21,467 nucleotides of DNA from JBNKEI01 sp050288705 (lineage in GTDB: Bacteria; Myxococcota; Myxococcia; Myxococcales; UBA5297), in NCBI GenBank assembly GCA_050288705.1, contig JBNKEI010000081.1, positions 1 to 21,467 of the forward strand. Direction: 5' to 3'. How positions within the stretch are numbered: position 1 is the first letter of the stretch; each line of letters opens with the position of its first letter. The notes under the pieces were generated by a model that saw nothing but the letters and a program-made list of their open reading frames with translations, did not search any database and was not told where the DNA came from. A program made the translations under genes and the position numbers. This document shows, piece by piece, positions 14,052-21,467 of this stretch.

Positions 14052-16817
14052 TCAGGTCGCTTCTACGGTACGCATTCTTTGCAGACGGTTACGCACCGCC
14101 TTTTCTAACCCAATAACCGGAATAATGATTGCGGCCAGCATGGCAGATCTACCTATAGATTCAAGCTTCAACGGAGAGGTTTGAAAAACAGTCTGCATAA
14201 ATGGCAAATAGGTAAACCCGGCCTGGAGTACTAACAAAGAAGCTATTCCCACAAACACCATTTTGTTTGAGAACAAACCAATACGGTGGAGAGGAGAAAC
14301 CAAGCTTCGGCAATCTAGCAAATAGAAAACCTGGAATAACACCACTGTGGTCACTGCCATGGTCTGCGCTTGGCTAAGCGCAATTTCATGCCCCTGTTGT
14401 GGACTCCGCGCTAAATACTCCCATAAAAACATTATTACCGCGCCAATACACATTAGGGCTCCTACGGTAATAGTGCGAACAATCACGAAACGACTAAGAA
14501 TGGGTTCTGACGGTGATCTAGGCGGTCGGTTCATGGCATAGGGCTCGCGTTCTTCAAAAGCCAATGGAAACGAAAGAGTGACCGACGCCACCAAATTTAC
14601 CCAAAGAATTTGGGTTGGGAGCATAGGCATCAAGGGCACAAGCTGCCCGGCCACCTCCATCATTGGAAACAAACTAACCGCGACCATCAGTATTAATCCT
14701 AATCCGAGGTTGGTCGGCAGAACAAAAGCTAGCGACTTGATTAGATTATCGTAAACACGACGTCCTTCTTCGATGGCTGCTGCAATAGAAGCGAAATTGT
14801 CATCAGCGAGCACAATATCCGCGGCTTCCTTCGATGCAGCGGTACCGGTAATCCCCATGGCCACGCCAATATTCGCCTGTTTGAGTGCTGGGGCATCGTT
14901 GACGCCATCGCCAGTCATGGCCACAATTTGTCCCTCAGCCTGAAGACCTTCTACTAACTTCAGCTTATGCTCAGGTGCAACACGCGCAAAAATATTATTT
15001 CTTTCAACAACTTGGCGTAGCTCAGCACCGCTCAGCTTTTCCAGCTCAATTCCAGTAATGCCGCCAGGTGCATATTTGCTTCTTAGCTCTAGTTGATCTC
15101 CAATCGCCGTTGCCGTGCCCAGGTGGTCACCAGTAATCATTTTTACGATCACGCCCGCGCGATGACACGCTTTTACAGCAGCGATTGCTTCCAACCGAGG
15201 CGGGTCAATCATGCCCTGCATTCCCAAAAATTCGAGTTTCTGAATTTTATCGAGATGAAGCGAACCGCCGGAGTACTCACGCTGACGTGCCAAAGCCAGC
15301 ACTCGAATGCCATGCGATGCAAGCTTCTCCGCTTCCGCCAGCATTTCCCGGGCACAATTTTGGTCAGAAAGCTTGCTGAGAACAACTTCGGGCGCACCTT
15401 TCATTATTAACAAATGCTCACCGCTGGGCGACTTATTTAAAGTCACCATGTATTTATGTTCCGATTCGAAAGGAATTACATCAATGCGAGACCAATAACT
15501 GCGCACCGAGTCAACATTTATGCCAACCTTCATTGCCGCAATAATCAAGGAACCCTCGGTAGGATCACCGCTCATGCGCCAGCGCGATTCGTTTTCGCCA
15601 GCTTCTTCTTTTTTCCGCATTTCCTGATGGACTGAGGCGTCATTACATAGTACGCCACCCTCCAAAAGCTCACGAACGTCTTCGGGCAAATTCGCTAAAA
15701 TTCCATTTGTTGACGATAGCTGCCCCCTGGGCTCGTAACCTACTCCCGATAGCTTGTAGGAGCTAATTGGTGTACGCAATTCCTGAACGGTCATTTCGTT
15801 TCTGGTCAACGTACCGGTCTTGTCAGAACACACTACTGTAGTGCTCCCTAGCGTCTCCACTGATGGAAGCTTGCGAATGATAGCGTTGCGGGCGGCCATT
15901 CGCTGCACACCTATAGAGAGAGCAATGGTAATAATTGCAGGTAAGCCCTCGGGAATGGTGGCGACTGCCAAGGTAATAGCAACCAAAAAAGACTCAGCCA
16001 ATGGGTAGTTTCTTACCATGCTCACTACAAACAGCAGTAGTGAAATAGCCAGAACAGCCATAGTCAAAATTCGCCCTACCGAGGCCAAGCTACGCGTAAG
16101 CGGGGTTTGCAACTCGGTCACTTCTCGGAGTAAATTCGAAATCTTACCGAGCTCAGTAGCTGCACCAGTGGAAACAATAATGGCTACTGCTGAGCCCGAA
16201 GTCACCACGGTACCACCGAAAGCCATGCCCTGGCGGTCACCGACAACAGATTGGTCGGCTACCACATTAGTGTTTTTTTGAACAGGAACCGATTCGCCAG
16301 TAAGCGCTGCTTCATCAATAGCAAGATTACGCGCAGAAATAATCCGCGCGTCGGCGGGAACACGGTCACCTGATGCCAAGCGGACCACGTCGCCAGGCAC
16401 AATATTTGAGGATGGTATGGTCTGCGTCTTTCCTGACCGCACCACCGAAACCGTTTGAGGAACCATTTTTGATAGGGCGTCAATAGCCCGTCCCGCCCGA
16501 AACTCCTGTATAAAACCGATTATGGCATTGATTACTACTGCACCAAATACCACCAAACCATCCAGCATCTTGCCTATCGTCATCGCAACAACGGCTGCGC
16601 CCATTAGCAGATAAACAATTGGATTTTTCATCTGCCTGGCAATTAGTTGCGTAATGCTCGGCCCTGCTTGAGGTTCGATGAGATTAGGTCCAGTTTTTTC
16701 CAGGCGACCATGTGCCTCGGATGCATCTAATCCGTTTTCGGAGCTACCCAATTGCTTCAGTACATCGGCAGCCTCGAGAGCATGCCATGGCTGAGTTGAA
16801 ACTGATGCGGTGCCCAT
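14052..16817 (-). CDS. P2-type cation-transporting ATPase (CtpF-like)
   Basis: This inner-membrane P-type ATPase has 921 residues from the ATG at 16815-16817, preceded by GGTGA. A GTG at 16826 would add 3 residues and has no better site. Numbering from the GTG, it has a cation ATPase N-terminal domain (about 12-80), actuator TGES (176-179), TM4 'IPEGLP' (291-296), phosphorylation site Asp335 in 'SDKTGTLT', nucleotide domain 'KGAPE' (476-480), 'TGDH' (565-568) and hinge 'TGDGVNDAP' (638-646). It is therefore catalytically complete. The ion site differs from SERCA: TM4 Glu293 is kept, but the TM5 'SNVGE' counterpart reads 'TNLGL' and the TM6 'NLVTD' counterpart reads 'NLVAS' (744-748). Such TM6 forms occur in CtpF-like bacterial pumps, and the ion (calcium, sodium or other) cannot be stated. 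It converges on the effector gene with a 37-bp gap and is divergent from the TonB receptor gene. Confidence 0.9.
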   Translation of the reverse strand: MGTASVSTQPWHALEAADVLKQLGSSENGLDASEAHGRLEKTGPNLIEPQAGPSITQLIARQMKNPIVYLLMGAAVVAMTIGKMLDGLVVFGAVVINAIIGFIQEFRAGRAIDALSKMVPQTVSVVRSGKTQTIPSSNIVPGDVVRLASGDRVPADARIISARNLAIDEAALTGESVPVQKNTNVVADQSVVGDRQGMAFGGTVVTSGSAVAIIVSTGAATELGKISNLLREVTELQTPLTRSLASVGRILTMAVLAISLLLFVVSMVRNYPLAESFLVAITLAVATIPEGLPAIITIALSIGVQRMAARNAIIRKLPSVETLGSTTVVCSDKTGTLTRNEMTVQELRTPISSYKLSGVGYEPRGQLSSTNGILANLPEDVRELLEGGVLCNDASVHQEMRKKEEAGENESRWRMSGDPTEGSLIIAAMKVGINVDSVRSYWSRIDVIPFESEHKYMVTLNKSPSGEHLLIMKGAPEVVLSKLSDQNCAREMLAEAEKLASHGIRVLALARQREYSGGSLHLDKIQKLEFLGMQGMIDPPRLEAIAAVKACHRAGVIVKMITGDHLGTATAIGDQLELRSKYAPGGITGIELEKLSGAELRQVVERNNIFARVAPEHKLKLVEGLQAEGQIVAMTGDGVNDAPALKQANIGVAMGITGTAASKEAADIVLADDNFASIAAAIEEGRRVYDNLIKSLAFVLPTNLGLGLILMVAVSLFPMMEVAGQLVPLMPMLPTQILWVNLVASVTLSFPLAFEEREPYAMNRPPRSPSEPILSRFVIVRTITVGALMCIGAVIMFLWEYLARSPQQGHEIALSQAQTMAVTTVVLFQVFYLLDCRSLVSPLHRIGLFSNKMVFVGIASLLVLQAGFTYLPFMQTVFQTSPLKLESIGRSAMLAAIIIPVIGLEKAVRNRLQRMRTVEAT

Positions 16818-16986
16818 TGGTATCACCGGCTATATCTGTGCATTGGTGGAGCAAAATGCCACTGAGTTTTAGAATGGTAGCCAAACAGACTAAAGCTAAC
16901 ACCTCCACTATCGAGAACAATATTTCGCTCGCCGACTCACTTGACGCATCGTAAGAAAAGCGCCTATCGAATAAAGCTGCAAAGAT
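16818..16986. promoter_or_regulatory. Divergent promoter region, P-type ATPase and TonB receptor
   Basis: This is a 169-bp spacer between divergent genes. For the plus strand, TTGACG at 16941-16946 with TATCGA at 16965-16970 (18-bp spacing) is a plausible but weak sigma-70 promoter, only about 15 bp before the TTG at 16987. If used, it leaves almost no leader for that start. No clear operator was seen. Confidence 0.3.
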
Positions 16987-19644
16987 TTGGTAACGCTGGC
17001 ATTTTATTGGCAACTATCTGCCTTAAGAGGTGTTGTTCTCTTGACTCTGACTCTTACTGTTTTGTACTTCTTTCTCAGTGCCGCTCCCCAAGCTCAGCCC
17101 AAGGAACCAGCCGAGTCCAAAACCGACTCGGCAGGAATGACTGGAACCCTGACCCGCGCCCCAGAAATCCTCCACTCAGTTGATGCAACCTACCCTCCCG
17201 ACGCGAAAAGAAAACACCTGTCGGGAACCGTAGGATTGCTGGTAGATATTGACCAGAAGGGGCTAGTCACCCGCGTAGAGGTAATTGAACCTGCAGGCCA
17301 TGGGTTCGACCAAGCTGCAACCGAGGCTCTTCGCAAGTTTGTCTTCCTCCCGGCAGAAATCGATGGCAAGCCCGCTCCCGTTCGCATTGAGTACCGCTAC
17401 CAATTTAAGCTTCGCGAAGAGCCTACCGTTCCCTCCTCTGCCATAGGAGTAGTAAATTTTCGCGGTAGATTGCTTCAGCGAGGCAACCGAGAGCCTATAA
17501 TTGGCGCCACTGTTTCGTTAGATAACGATACCTATAGCGCTACTACTAATTCTCGAGGGGAATTCGAGCTTACAGATATTCCGGTTGGAAAACACAAGAT
17601 TATAGCCGTAGCTTTAGGCTTTCATCGCTTCGCTACTGAAGAAGAAATACTTCCCAGCCAAGCCACCGAGGTCACCTACTATCTACGCAAGCAACTTTAC
17701 TCACCTTACGAAACGATAGTTCGTGGGAAACGCGAGCATAAAGAAGTAGCGCGAGTTGAGCTTCAGCAAGAAGAGATTCGCCTTGCGCCAGGCACCGGCG
17801 GGGATGCTTTTCGTGTGGTACAAAACCTTCCTGGCGCTCACCGAACGCCCTACAGCTTTGGATTACTTATTGTTCGCGGCGGGCGACCGCAAGACACTCG
17901 CGTTTATGTAGATGGCGTTTGGATTCCGATGATTTTTCATTTTGGCGGGCTTAGCTCGGTTTTCAATTCCGATCTCTTAAAAGATCTTTCCTTCCAACCT
18001 GGCAACTTTGGAGCCCATTCGGGAAGATCCATTGCCGGGATTGTGGAAGCCAATTCGCGATCGCCATCCAAGAAAACCAATCACGGCTACCTTAACCTAA
18101 GTCTAATGGATTCTAGCGGTTTGGCAGAAGGCCCCTGGAACGAAAACTGGAGCCTTGCCGCGTCGGGGCGTGTTTCCTACGTCGATCTGGTTCTACGTCA
18201 GGTAATCCCTGACAACATTCAATTTTTAACCGCCCCCCGCTATTGGGATTACCAAGTAAAGCTGGAGTACTCTCCCCAAAAGAAATCCGACCAAGTGCGA
18301 GTAATGGCTTTTGGCGCCTACGATGCCATGAAACTTTTACTTAGCAATCCCGCGTTACTTGGTCCCGAAGGACGCGACCAACTGGGAGCTTCCACCGGGT
18401 TTCACCGCCTATTAGGCACCTGGACGCACTCTTTTGCGCCATCGCTTAAAAATAGTTTCACTGCAGCACTGGGAACCGATAGCGGTTCGAGTTTTTTTGG
18501 TTCTGATATACGAGCTGAGTTGCGCCTTAATACTGTGCAATTGCGTAACTGCTTACAATGGGAATTTCGAGATAATCTATCTTTTGAATTTGGCTTAGAT
18601 TCCTATATCGGATGGTTTAAAACCGATGTAACCAGCCCTCCGCTCCCGCTTCCGGGAGAGGTTCCCGACCCCATACTCTCCCACCAGTTGCTGCACAACA
18701 AAATGAGTGGTCTACTTTTTGAGCCAGGGGGTTGGATCGAAGCAACTTTCAAGCCGTGGAAAAAACTGCGAATTATTCCTGGGTTGCGATTTGATTATGA
18801 GCATACGCTACGATATTCCACCGTTGATCCGAGAATTTCGCTGTTTTATCAATTTGATGAGGCAACACTTTTCAAAACCGCTTGGGGTATTTATCAACAG
18901 CCGCCAGATTTTCGTTTTGGGCAATGGACCGAAGAATTTGGTAACCCTAATTTAGGGCCCGAGAAAAGCAATCAAGCAATGGCAGGAATTGAGCGACGAT
19001 TATCTGAATCCATTCATATTGATTTACAACTCTATTACAAATGGCTGGACAATACTGCATTTCGCAGCAGCCGCACCATTGAGCGAGATGGAAAGCCAGT
19101 TCTGGAACGCTGGAACAATTCCGGAGAGGGTCGTTCATACGGGGTAGAGCTTCTTTTGCGCCATAAGTTAACCCACCGCTTTTTTGGATGGATTGCCTAC
19201 AGCTTTTCACGCACCGAAGAGCGTGGAAAGTATTGGTCAAATCGTTCCTATCGCCGTCACATGTTCGATCAACCGCATCATCTGGTAATGTTAGCTAGTT
19301 ACAAATGGCCTGGCGGCTGGATTACAGGAGCGCGATTTCAGTATTCTTCCGGCAATCTTAGCACTCCATTCAATTTTTCTGCTTACGATTCTGATGGAGA
19401 CATTTATATGCCCATACCTGGCAAAAGCAACAGTGTACGCGGCCCTGCCTTTTATTCTCTCGACTTGCGCATTGATAAGAGATTTGTTTTCAATCAGTGG
19501 AACATTAATGCATTTTTAGACATACAAAATGTTACCAACAACACCAATGGAGAGTATATGATTTATAATTACGACTATTCAAAATCTCAGTATATTCCGG
19601 GGCTGCCAATATTTCCAACCCTGGGCATTAAAGGTGAGTTTTGA
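16987..19644 (+). CDS. TonB-dependent outer-membrane receptor with built-in TonB C-terminal domain
   Basis: This is an outer-membrane importer of about 885 residues. The frame opens at a TTG (16987) with a weak ribosome site. Another TTG at 17041 follows AGAGG but would drop the only basic residue (Arg14) of the signal peptide, so the start is uncertain. After the signal (about 1-36) come a TonB C-terminal domain (about 55-143, 'YPPDAKRKHLSGTVGLLVDI' and 'EYRYQFKL'), a carboxypeptidase-regulatory-like Ig fold (about 155-235), a plug (about 240-355, 'LLIVRGGRPQDTRVYVDGV'), and a 22-strand-type barrel (about 360-885) ending in the 'GIKGEF' terminal Phe. TonB_C is normally in a separate inner-membrane protein; fusion to the receptor's N-terminus is seen in some myxobacterial-type genomes. 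The ligand is unknown. The downstream lipoprotein gene is in the same operon, starting 9 bp after the stop. Confidence 0.88.
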   Translation: MVTLAFYWQLSALRGVVLLTLTLTVLYFFLSAAPQAQPKEPAESKTDSAGMTGTLTRAPEILHSVDATYPPDAKRKHLSGTVGLLVDIDQKGLVTRVEVIEPAGHGFDQAATEALRKFVFLPAEIDGKPAPVRIEYRYQFKLREEPTVPSSAIGVVNFRGRLLQRGNREPIIGATVSLDNDTYSATTNSRGEFELTDIPVGKHKIIAVALGFHRFATEEEILPSQATEVTYYLRKQLYSPYETIVRGKREHKEVARVELQQEEIRLAPGTGGDAFRVVQNLPGAHRTPYSFGLLIVRGGRPQDTRVYVDGVWIPMIFHFGGLSSVFNSDLLKDLSFQPGNFGAHSGRSIAGIVEANSRSPSKKTNHGYLNLSLMDSSGLAEGPWNENWSLAASGRVSYVDLVLRQVIPDNIQFLTAPRYWDYQVKLEYSPQKKSDQVRVMAFGAYDAMKLLLSNPALLGPEGRDQLGASTGFHRLLGTWTHSFAPSLKNSFTAALGTDSGSSFFGSDIRAELRLNTVQLRNCLQWEFRDNLSFEFGLDSYIGWFKTDVTSPPLPLPGEVPDPILSHQLLHNKMSGLLFEPGGWIEATFKPWKKLRIIPGLRFDYEHTLRYSTVDPRISLFYQFDEATLFKTAWGIYQQPPDFRFGQWTEEFGNPNLGPEKSNQAMAGIERRLSESIHIDLQLYYKWLDNTAFRSSRTIERDGKPVLERWNNSGEGRSYGVELLLRHKLTHRFFGWIAYSFSRTEERGKYWSNRSYRRHMFDQPHHLVMLASYKWPGGWITGARFQYSSGNLSTPFNFSAYDSDGDIYMPIPGKSNSVRGPAFYSLDLRIDKRFVFNQWNINAFLDIQNVTNNTNGEYMIYNYDYSKSQYIPGLPIFPTLGIKGEF

Positions 19645-19652
19645 GGGACGGC

Positions 19653-20921
19653 ATGTATAAAATACGAATTTATTTTTCTCTATTAATTGCTTTAATAATG
19701 ATTTGGGTAAGCAGCCTAATCGGCTGCAACGAAGATTGGGCGCCTGTATATTTTGTTGAAAAGCTACGAGTTTTAGGCATCCGCGCCCAACCACCAGATT
19801 TGGCGCCTGGGCATGCAACTCAGCTAGAGGCCCTGGTAGTAGATCCAAGCAATCCTCAGAATGCGCATACGCTTTTTTGGTTCGCATGCGATCCTGATCC
19901 CACCTCGTTGGAACAACCCGAATGCGCAAAATACTCCACCTTAGAGGACATGCAGGAAGTCTTTGAGAGCGAAAACCTTCCGCAAGGAATGCGAGTATTG
20001 GGAATTAGCTCTTCGAATTCCTCTGACCAAAAATTTCCTAAAATAATCTATTCCAGTCCAGAACACACTTTTTCAAAACTTGACCCCCAAGACCAACTAC
20101 GACAAAAGGGAGTTTTGGCAATTATCCTATTATTGGCAGTGGATACAACTCCCCCTCCATACCCTCCTTCGGCCGAAGAAATTAAATCTATTTTGGACAA
20201 GGCAAGAAATAAGCAAGTAGATTCATTGTTGGCTATAAAGCGAATTCGTATTTCCGAGAATCAAAACCTCAATAAGAATCCTCAAATCGAGGGAATGCTA
20301 TGCAATAGCGGTTTTTGGCCGGCAGGATTAAGGCCAATTAAGTTACAACCAGAAAAGACTTATGAACTAGCTGGCATTGTGAGCAGTGATTCGATAGAGC
20401 ACTATTCAGAAATGAACCCTGACGGTCAATTGCTAGAAAAAGAAGAAAGACCCATTTTTAGCTGGTTTTCTTCGATAGGTAGTCTGGAAGCAATACGAAC
20501 CACCAACGAAAAAGTGAACCGATTTTTGGTTAGTCCCCAGTCTGTTCCGTCAAGCCGTTACGGAATGATCTACCAAGTATTACGCGACGGAAGAGGAGGC
20601 ACAAGTTTCGCGTCCCGAGCCCTGTTCTTCTGCGATGATACCCAGCCAAGTCCAGAGATTTTAGGAATCATCCCATCTAAAGGTCCTCCAGGAACTACCT
20701 TGCGAATTCAAGGAACCGGTCTAGAGAAACTGCTGGATGTGCAAATTGGTAGCGAATTTTTAGCAAATGCTCGTTGGGACGAGACACAAAAAGCTTATAT
20801 TGGTTCCATTCCTTCCGATATTTTTCCAGGAACTTATGAATTGATTCCCAGAGGACGAGGATGTCAACCAGATCCGCTGGTTCCTTTTGTGGTGGAGAAT
20901 AAGCCTGAGGATAATCCTTAG
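19653..20921 (+). CDS. Lipoprotein with C-terminal IPT/TIG domain, receptor partner
   Basis: This lipoprotein of 422 residues is co-transcribed with the TonB receptor gene. The start is the ATG at 19653, with GAGGGA at 19643-19648. A TTG at 19641 would overlap the receptor stop and cover this ribosome site. The signal 'MYKIRIYFSLLIALIMIW' ends in 'SSLIGC' (lipid Cys25). The first mature part, 'EKLRVLGIRAQPPDLAPG' and 'LFWFACDPDP', reads like an Ig-type domain common in lipoproteins of myxobacterial type. The middle has no family I recognise. Residues about 332-415 form an IPT/TIG Ig-like domain ('SPEILGIIPSKGPPGTTLRI'). Tight spacing suggests it works with the receptor, perhaps as a surface ligand-binding or periplasmic accessory lipoprotein. 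That role is an inference. Confidence 0.82.
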   Translation: MYKIRIYFSLLIALIMIWVSSLIGCNEDWAPVYFVEKLRVLGIRAQPPDLAPGHATQLEALVVDPSNPQNAHTLFWFACDPDPTSLEQPECAKYSTLEDMQEVFESENLPQGMRVLGISSSNSSDQKFPKIIYSSPEHTFSKLDPQDQLRQKGVLAIILLLAVDTTPPPYPPSAEEIKSILDKARNKQVDSLLAIKRIRISENQNLNKNPQIEGMLCNSGFWPAGLRPIKLQPEKTYELAGIVSSDSIEHYSEMNPDGQLLEKEERPIFSWFSSIGSLEAIRTTNEKVNRFLVSPQSVPSSRYGMIYQVLRDGRGGTSFASRALFFCDDTQPSPEILGIIPSKGPPGTTLRIQGTGLEKLLDVQIGSEFLANARWDETQKAYIGSIPSDIFPGTYELIPRGRGCQPDPLVPFVVENKPEDNP

Positions 20922-20956
20922 GCGCTGCCTTGGTATGACACAAACTACATCAAGAT

Positions 20957-20974
20957 TCTGTCGCATTAACTGAT
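20957..20974 (+). repeat. Left terminal inverted repeat of the IS6-like element
   Basis: TCTGTCGCATTAACTGAT is an exact reverse complement of 21315-21332. Identity stops at both ends of the 18 bp. Confidence 0.9.
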
Positions 20975-21072
20975 AGGAAGTGCAGATTATCCGCAGAGAG
21001 GCCATTTGTATGCTAATGAATCATGCTGCGAGTAAGTGGAATTGCTCTATTGCATTTCGATTTTTGCTCTAT

Positions 21073-21193
21073 TCAGGACCGCAACTGTCCTTTCTTGACC
21101 ATAACGAAATGATTCCACTCCTGCGGTAGTGGTTTGAGCGGCATGGAACTTCTTGAAGCCCAATGTTCAACGAACTTTCTTTTTAATGAATTT
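21073..21193 (-). pseudogene. IS6-family transposase, C-terminal remnant with stop and frameshift
   Basis: Reading leftward from 21193 the frame gives KFIKKKVR, a TGA (21167-21169), then 'TLGFKKFHAAQTTTAGVE'. A one-base shift then continues as 'HFVMVKKGQLRS' to a TGA at 21073-21075. IS6/IS26-type transposases end in the pattern IKKRVRPxLGFKxF..A..TLAGIE.xHMxxKGQL, so the match covers the whole tail across both lesions. The N-terminal helix-turn-helix and the first catalytic aspartates are absent. The gene is certainly non-functional. Confidence 0.8.
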
Positions 21194-21270
21194 TCAACTG
21201 CTAAATAATTTGCTCAAAAGAGGGAACTCCATTTACAGTATTGAGTCATGCAACAACGCATACCTTAATG

Positions 21271-21302
21271 GACATCCTCACCGCCCTGAAGGACGGGGTT
21301 TG
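21271..21302 (-). repeat. IS200/IS605-like right-end hairpin
   Basis: On the minus strand the segment reads CCCCGTCCTTCAGGGCGG followed by TGAGGATGTCC. Its stem CCGTCC/GGGCGG has a TTCA loop and one mismatch. This closely resembles the 'CCCCGTCC-TTCA-GGGCGGGGAGGATGTCAA' right end that follows tnpB genes in many IS200/IS605 elements (recalled, not searched). No tnpA or tnpB frame is present around it. It lies inside the IS6 remnant. Confidence 0.5.
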
Positions 21303-21314
21303 CCAAGCATCTGG

Positions 21315-21332
21315 ATCAGTTAATGCGACAGA
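21315..21332 (-). repeat. Right terminal inverted repeat of the IS6-like element
   Basis: ATCAGTTAATGCGACAGA is the exact reverse complement of 20957-20974. It ends 7 bp short of the stop codon of the minus-strand gene at 21340, so the element adjoins that gene's 3' end. Confidence 0.9.
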
Positions 21333-21339
21333 GCCATTG

Positions 21340-21465
21340 TTAGTCTTTTTTAACATAAATTGCCAATCCTGATGCGGCCTTATGAGAAATCGGAACAGCA
21401 ACACCAGTTCCAAATGTGTAGGTGCCAGTTGTAATAGCGTTTCCAGTACTTACGGCTCCACCGCT
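21340..21465 (-). CDS. C-terminal part of an unidentified protein, cut by the window edge
   Basis: A minus-strand frame enters from the right edge and ends with TAA at 21340-21342, giving 41 residues that close with 'KAASGLAIYVKKD'. The piece is rich in Gly, Thr, Ala and Val ('NAITTGTYTFGTGVAVPIS'), as in beta-rich surface or fibre proteins. No family was recognised. The other two frames on this strand contain stops, which supports this one. The IS6 remnant begins right behind it. Confidence 0.5.
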   Translation of the reverse strand, partial: SGGAVSTGNAITTGTYTFGTGVAVPISHKAASGLAIYVKKD

Positions 21466-21467
21466 TT

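Larger units (their letters stand above)
20954..21335 (-). mobile_element. Degraded, internally deleted IS6-family insertion sequence
   Basis: The segment is bounded by an 18-bp perfect inverted repeat, TCTGTCGCATTAACTGAT at 20957-20974 and its complement at 21315-21332. The right end extends outward as GGC before TCTGTCGC (to 21335), close to the 'GGCTCTGTTGCA' ends known for IS6/IS26-type elements. Inside lies a minus-strand transposase C-terminus typical of IS6. IS6 elements are about 800 bp, so with 382 bp about half is missing. No 8-bp target duplication is present (TACATCAA left, ATTGTTAG right), so the copy is old or rearranged. It lies between the lipoprotein gene and the partial gene at the edge. 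Confidence 0.78.
20922..21467. other. Right-hand gene-poor stretch holding a degraded insertion sequence
   Basis: After the lipoprotein stop there is no intact gene to the window edge. The stretch is made of a degraded IS6-family element (about 20954-21335), an IS605-like hairpin inside it, and the end of a minus-strand gene from 21465 to 21340. Each is listed separately. Confidence 0.7.

Noticed and set aside
21008..21130. Plus-strand 39-codon frame starting with ATG at about 21010
   Set aside because: It lies antisense to the transposase remnant and has no ribosome site.
20957..21332. Simple MITE without coding history
   Set aside because: The internal sequence encodes an identifiable, broken IS6 transposase tail, so it is a degraded insertion sequence rather than an element of unknown origin.

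Overview
This 21.5 kb window looks like chromosomal DNA from a Gram-negative bacterium. The outer-membrane evidence is a TonB-dependent receptor with a terminal Phe barrel strand and several lipobox lipoproteins. Three features point towards a myxobacterial or delta-proteobacterial-type lineage: a receptor carrying its own TonB C-terminal domain, a Cys-rich 'CxxxxDCPxxxxC' lipoprotein neck, and a lipoprotein with the 'RVLGIRAQPPDLAPG' start. The base composition is low for typical myxobacteria, so the assignment is only an inference. No rRNA, tRNA or CRISPR array was seen.

Left part (1-6908, minus strand): a leftward row of surface lipoproteins for binding and degrading glycans. In transcription order these are a GH29 alpha-L-fucosidase with three Big_2 domains and a LamG domain (4077-6908), a GH43-like five-bladed propeller lipoprotein (2585-3988), a dead fragment of another Big_2 lipoprotein gene (2117-2248, extending frameshifted to about 2054), and a Big_2/FN3/FN3/LamG lipoprotein without a catalytic domain (429-2033). 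The Big_2 and LamG parts of the fucosidase and the last protein are clearly paralogous.

Middle (7361-10377): an Amt ammonium channel without an adjacent PII gene, a convergent AEC-family carrier with a probable terminator over its stop codon, and a rubrerythrin whose rubredoxin-like domain is at the N-terminus.

The most striking gene is at 10712-14014: an 1100-residue leucine-rich-repeat protein ending in a full NEL (IpaH/SspH-type) E3 ubiquitin ligase domain with an intact catalytic C-x-D motif. The cap plus LRR module of IpaH effectors is present twice in the same protein. This is a candidate effector aimed at a eukaryotic host. No secretion-system gene is visible in the window. Together with fucose-glycan enzymes it suggests a host- or eukaryote-associated life, which is an inference.

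Right part (14052-21467): a P2-type cation ATPase of the CtpF-like sort that lacks two SERCA calcium-site carboxylates; a divergent two-gene operon of TonB-dependent receptor (with built-in TonB domain) and IPT/TIG lipoprotein; then a wrecked IS6-family insertion sequence (about 20954-21335) recognised by an 18-bp perfect terminal inverted repeat and a frameshifted transposase C-terminus. It contains an IS200/IS605-like right-end hairpin. The window ends with the C-terminus of an unidentified minus-strand gene.
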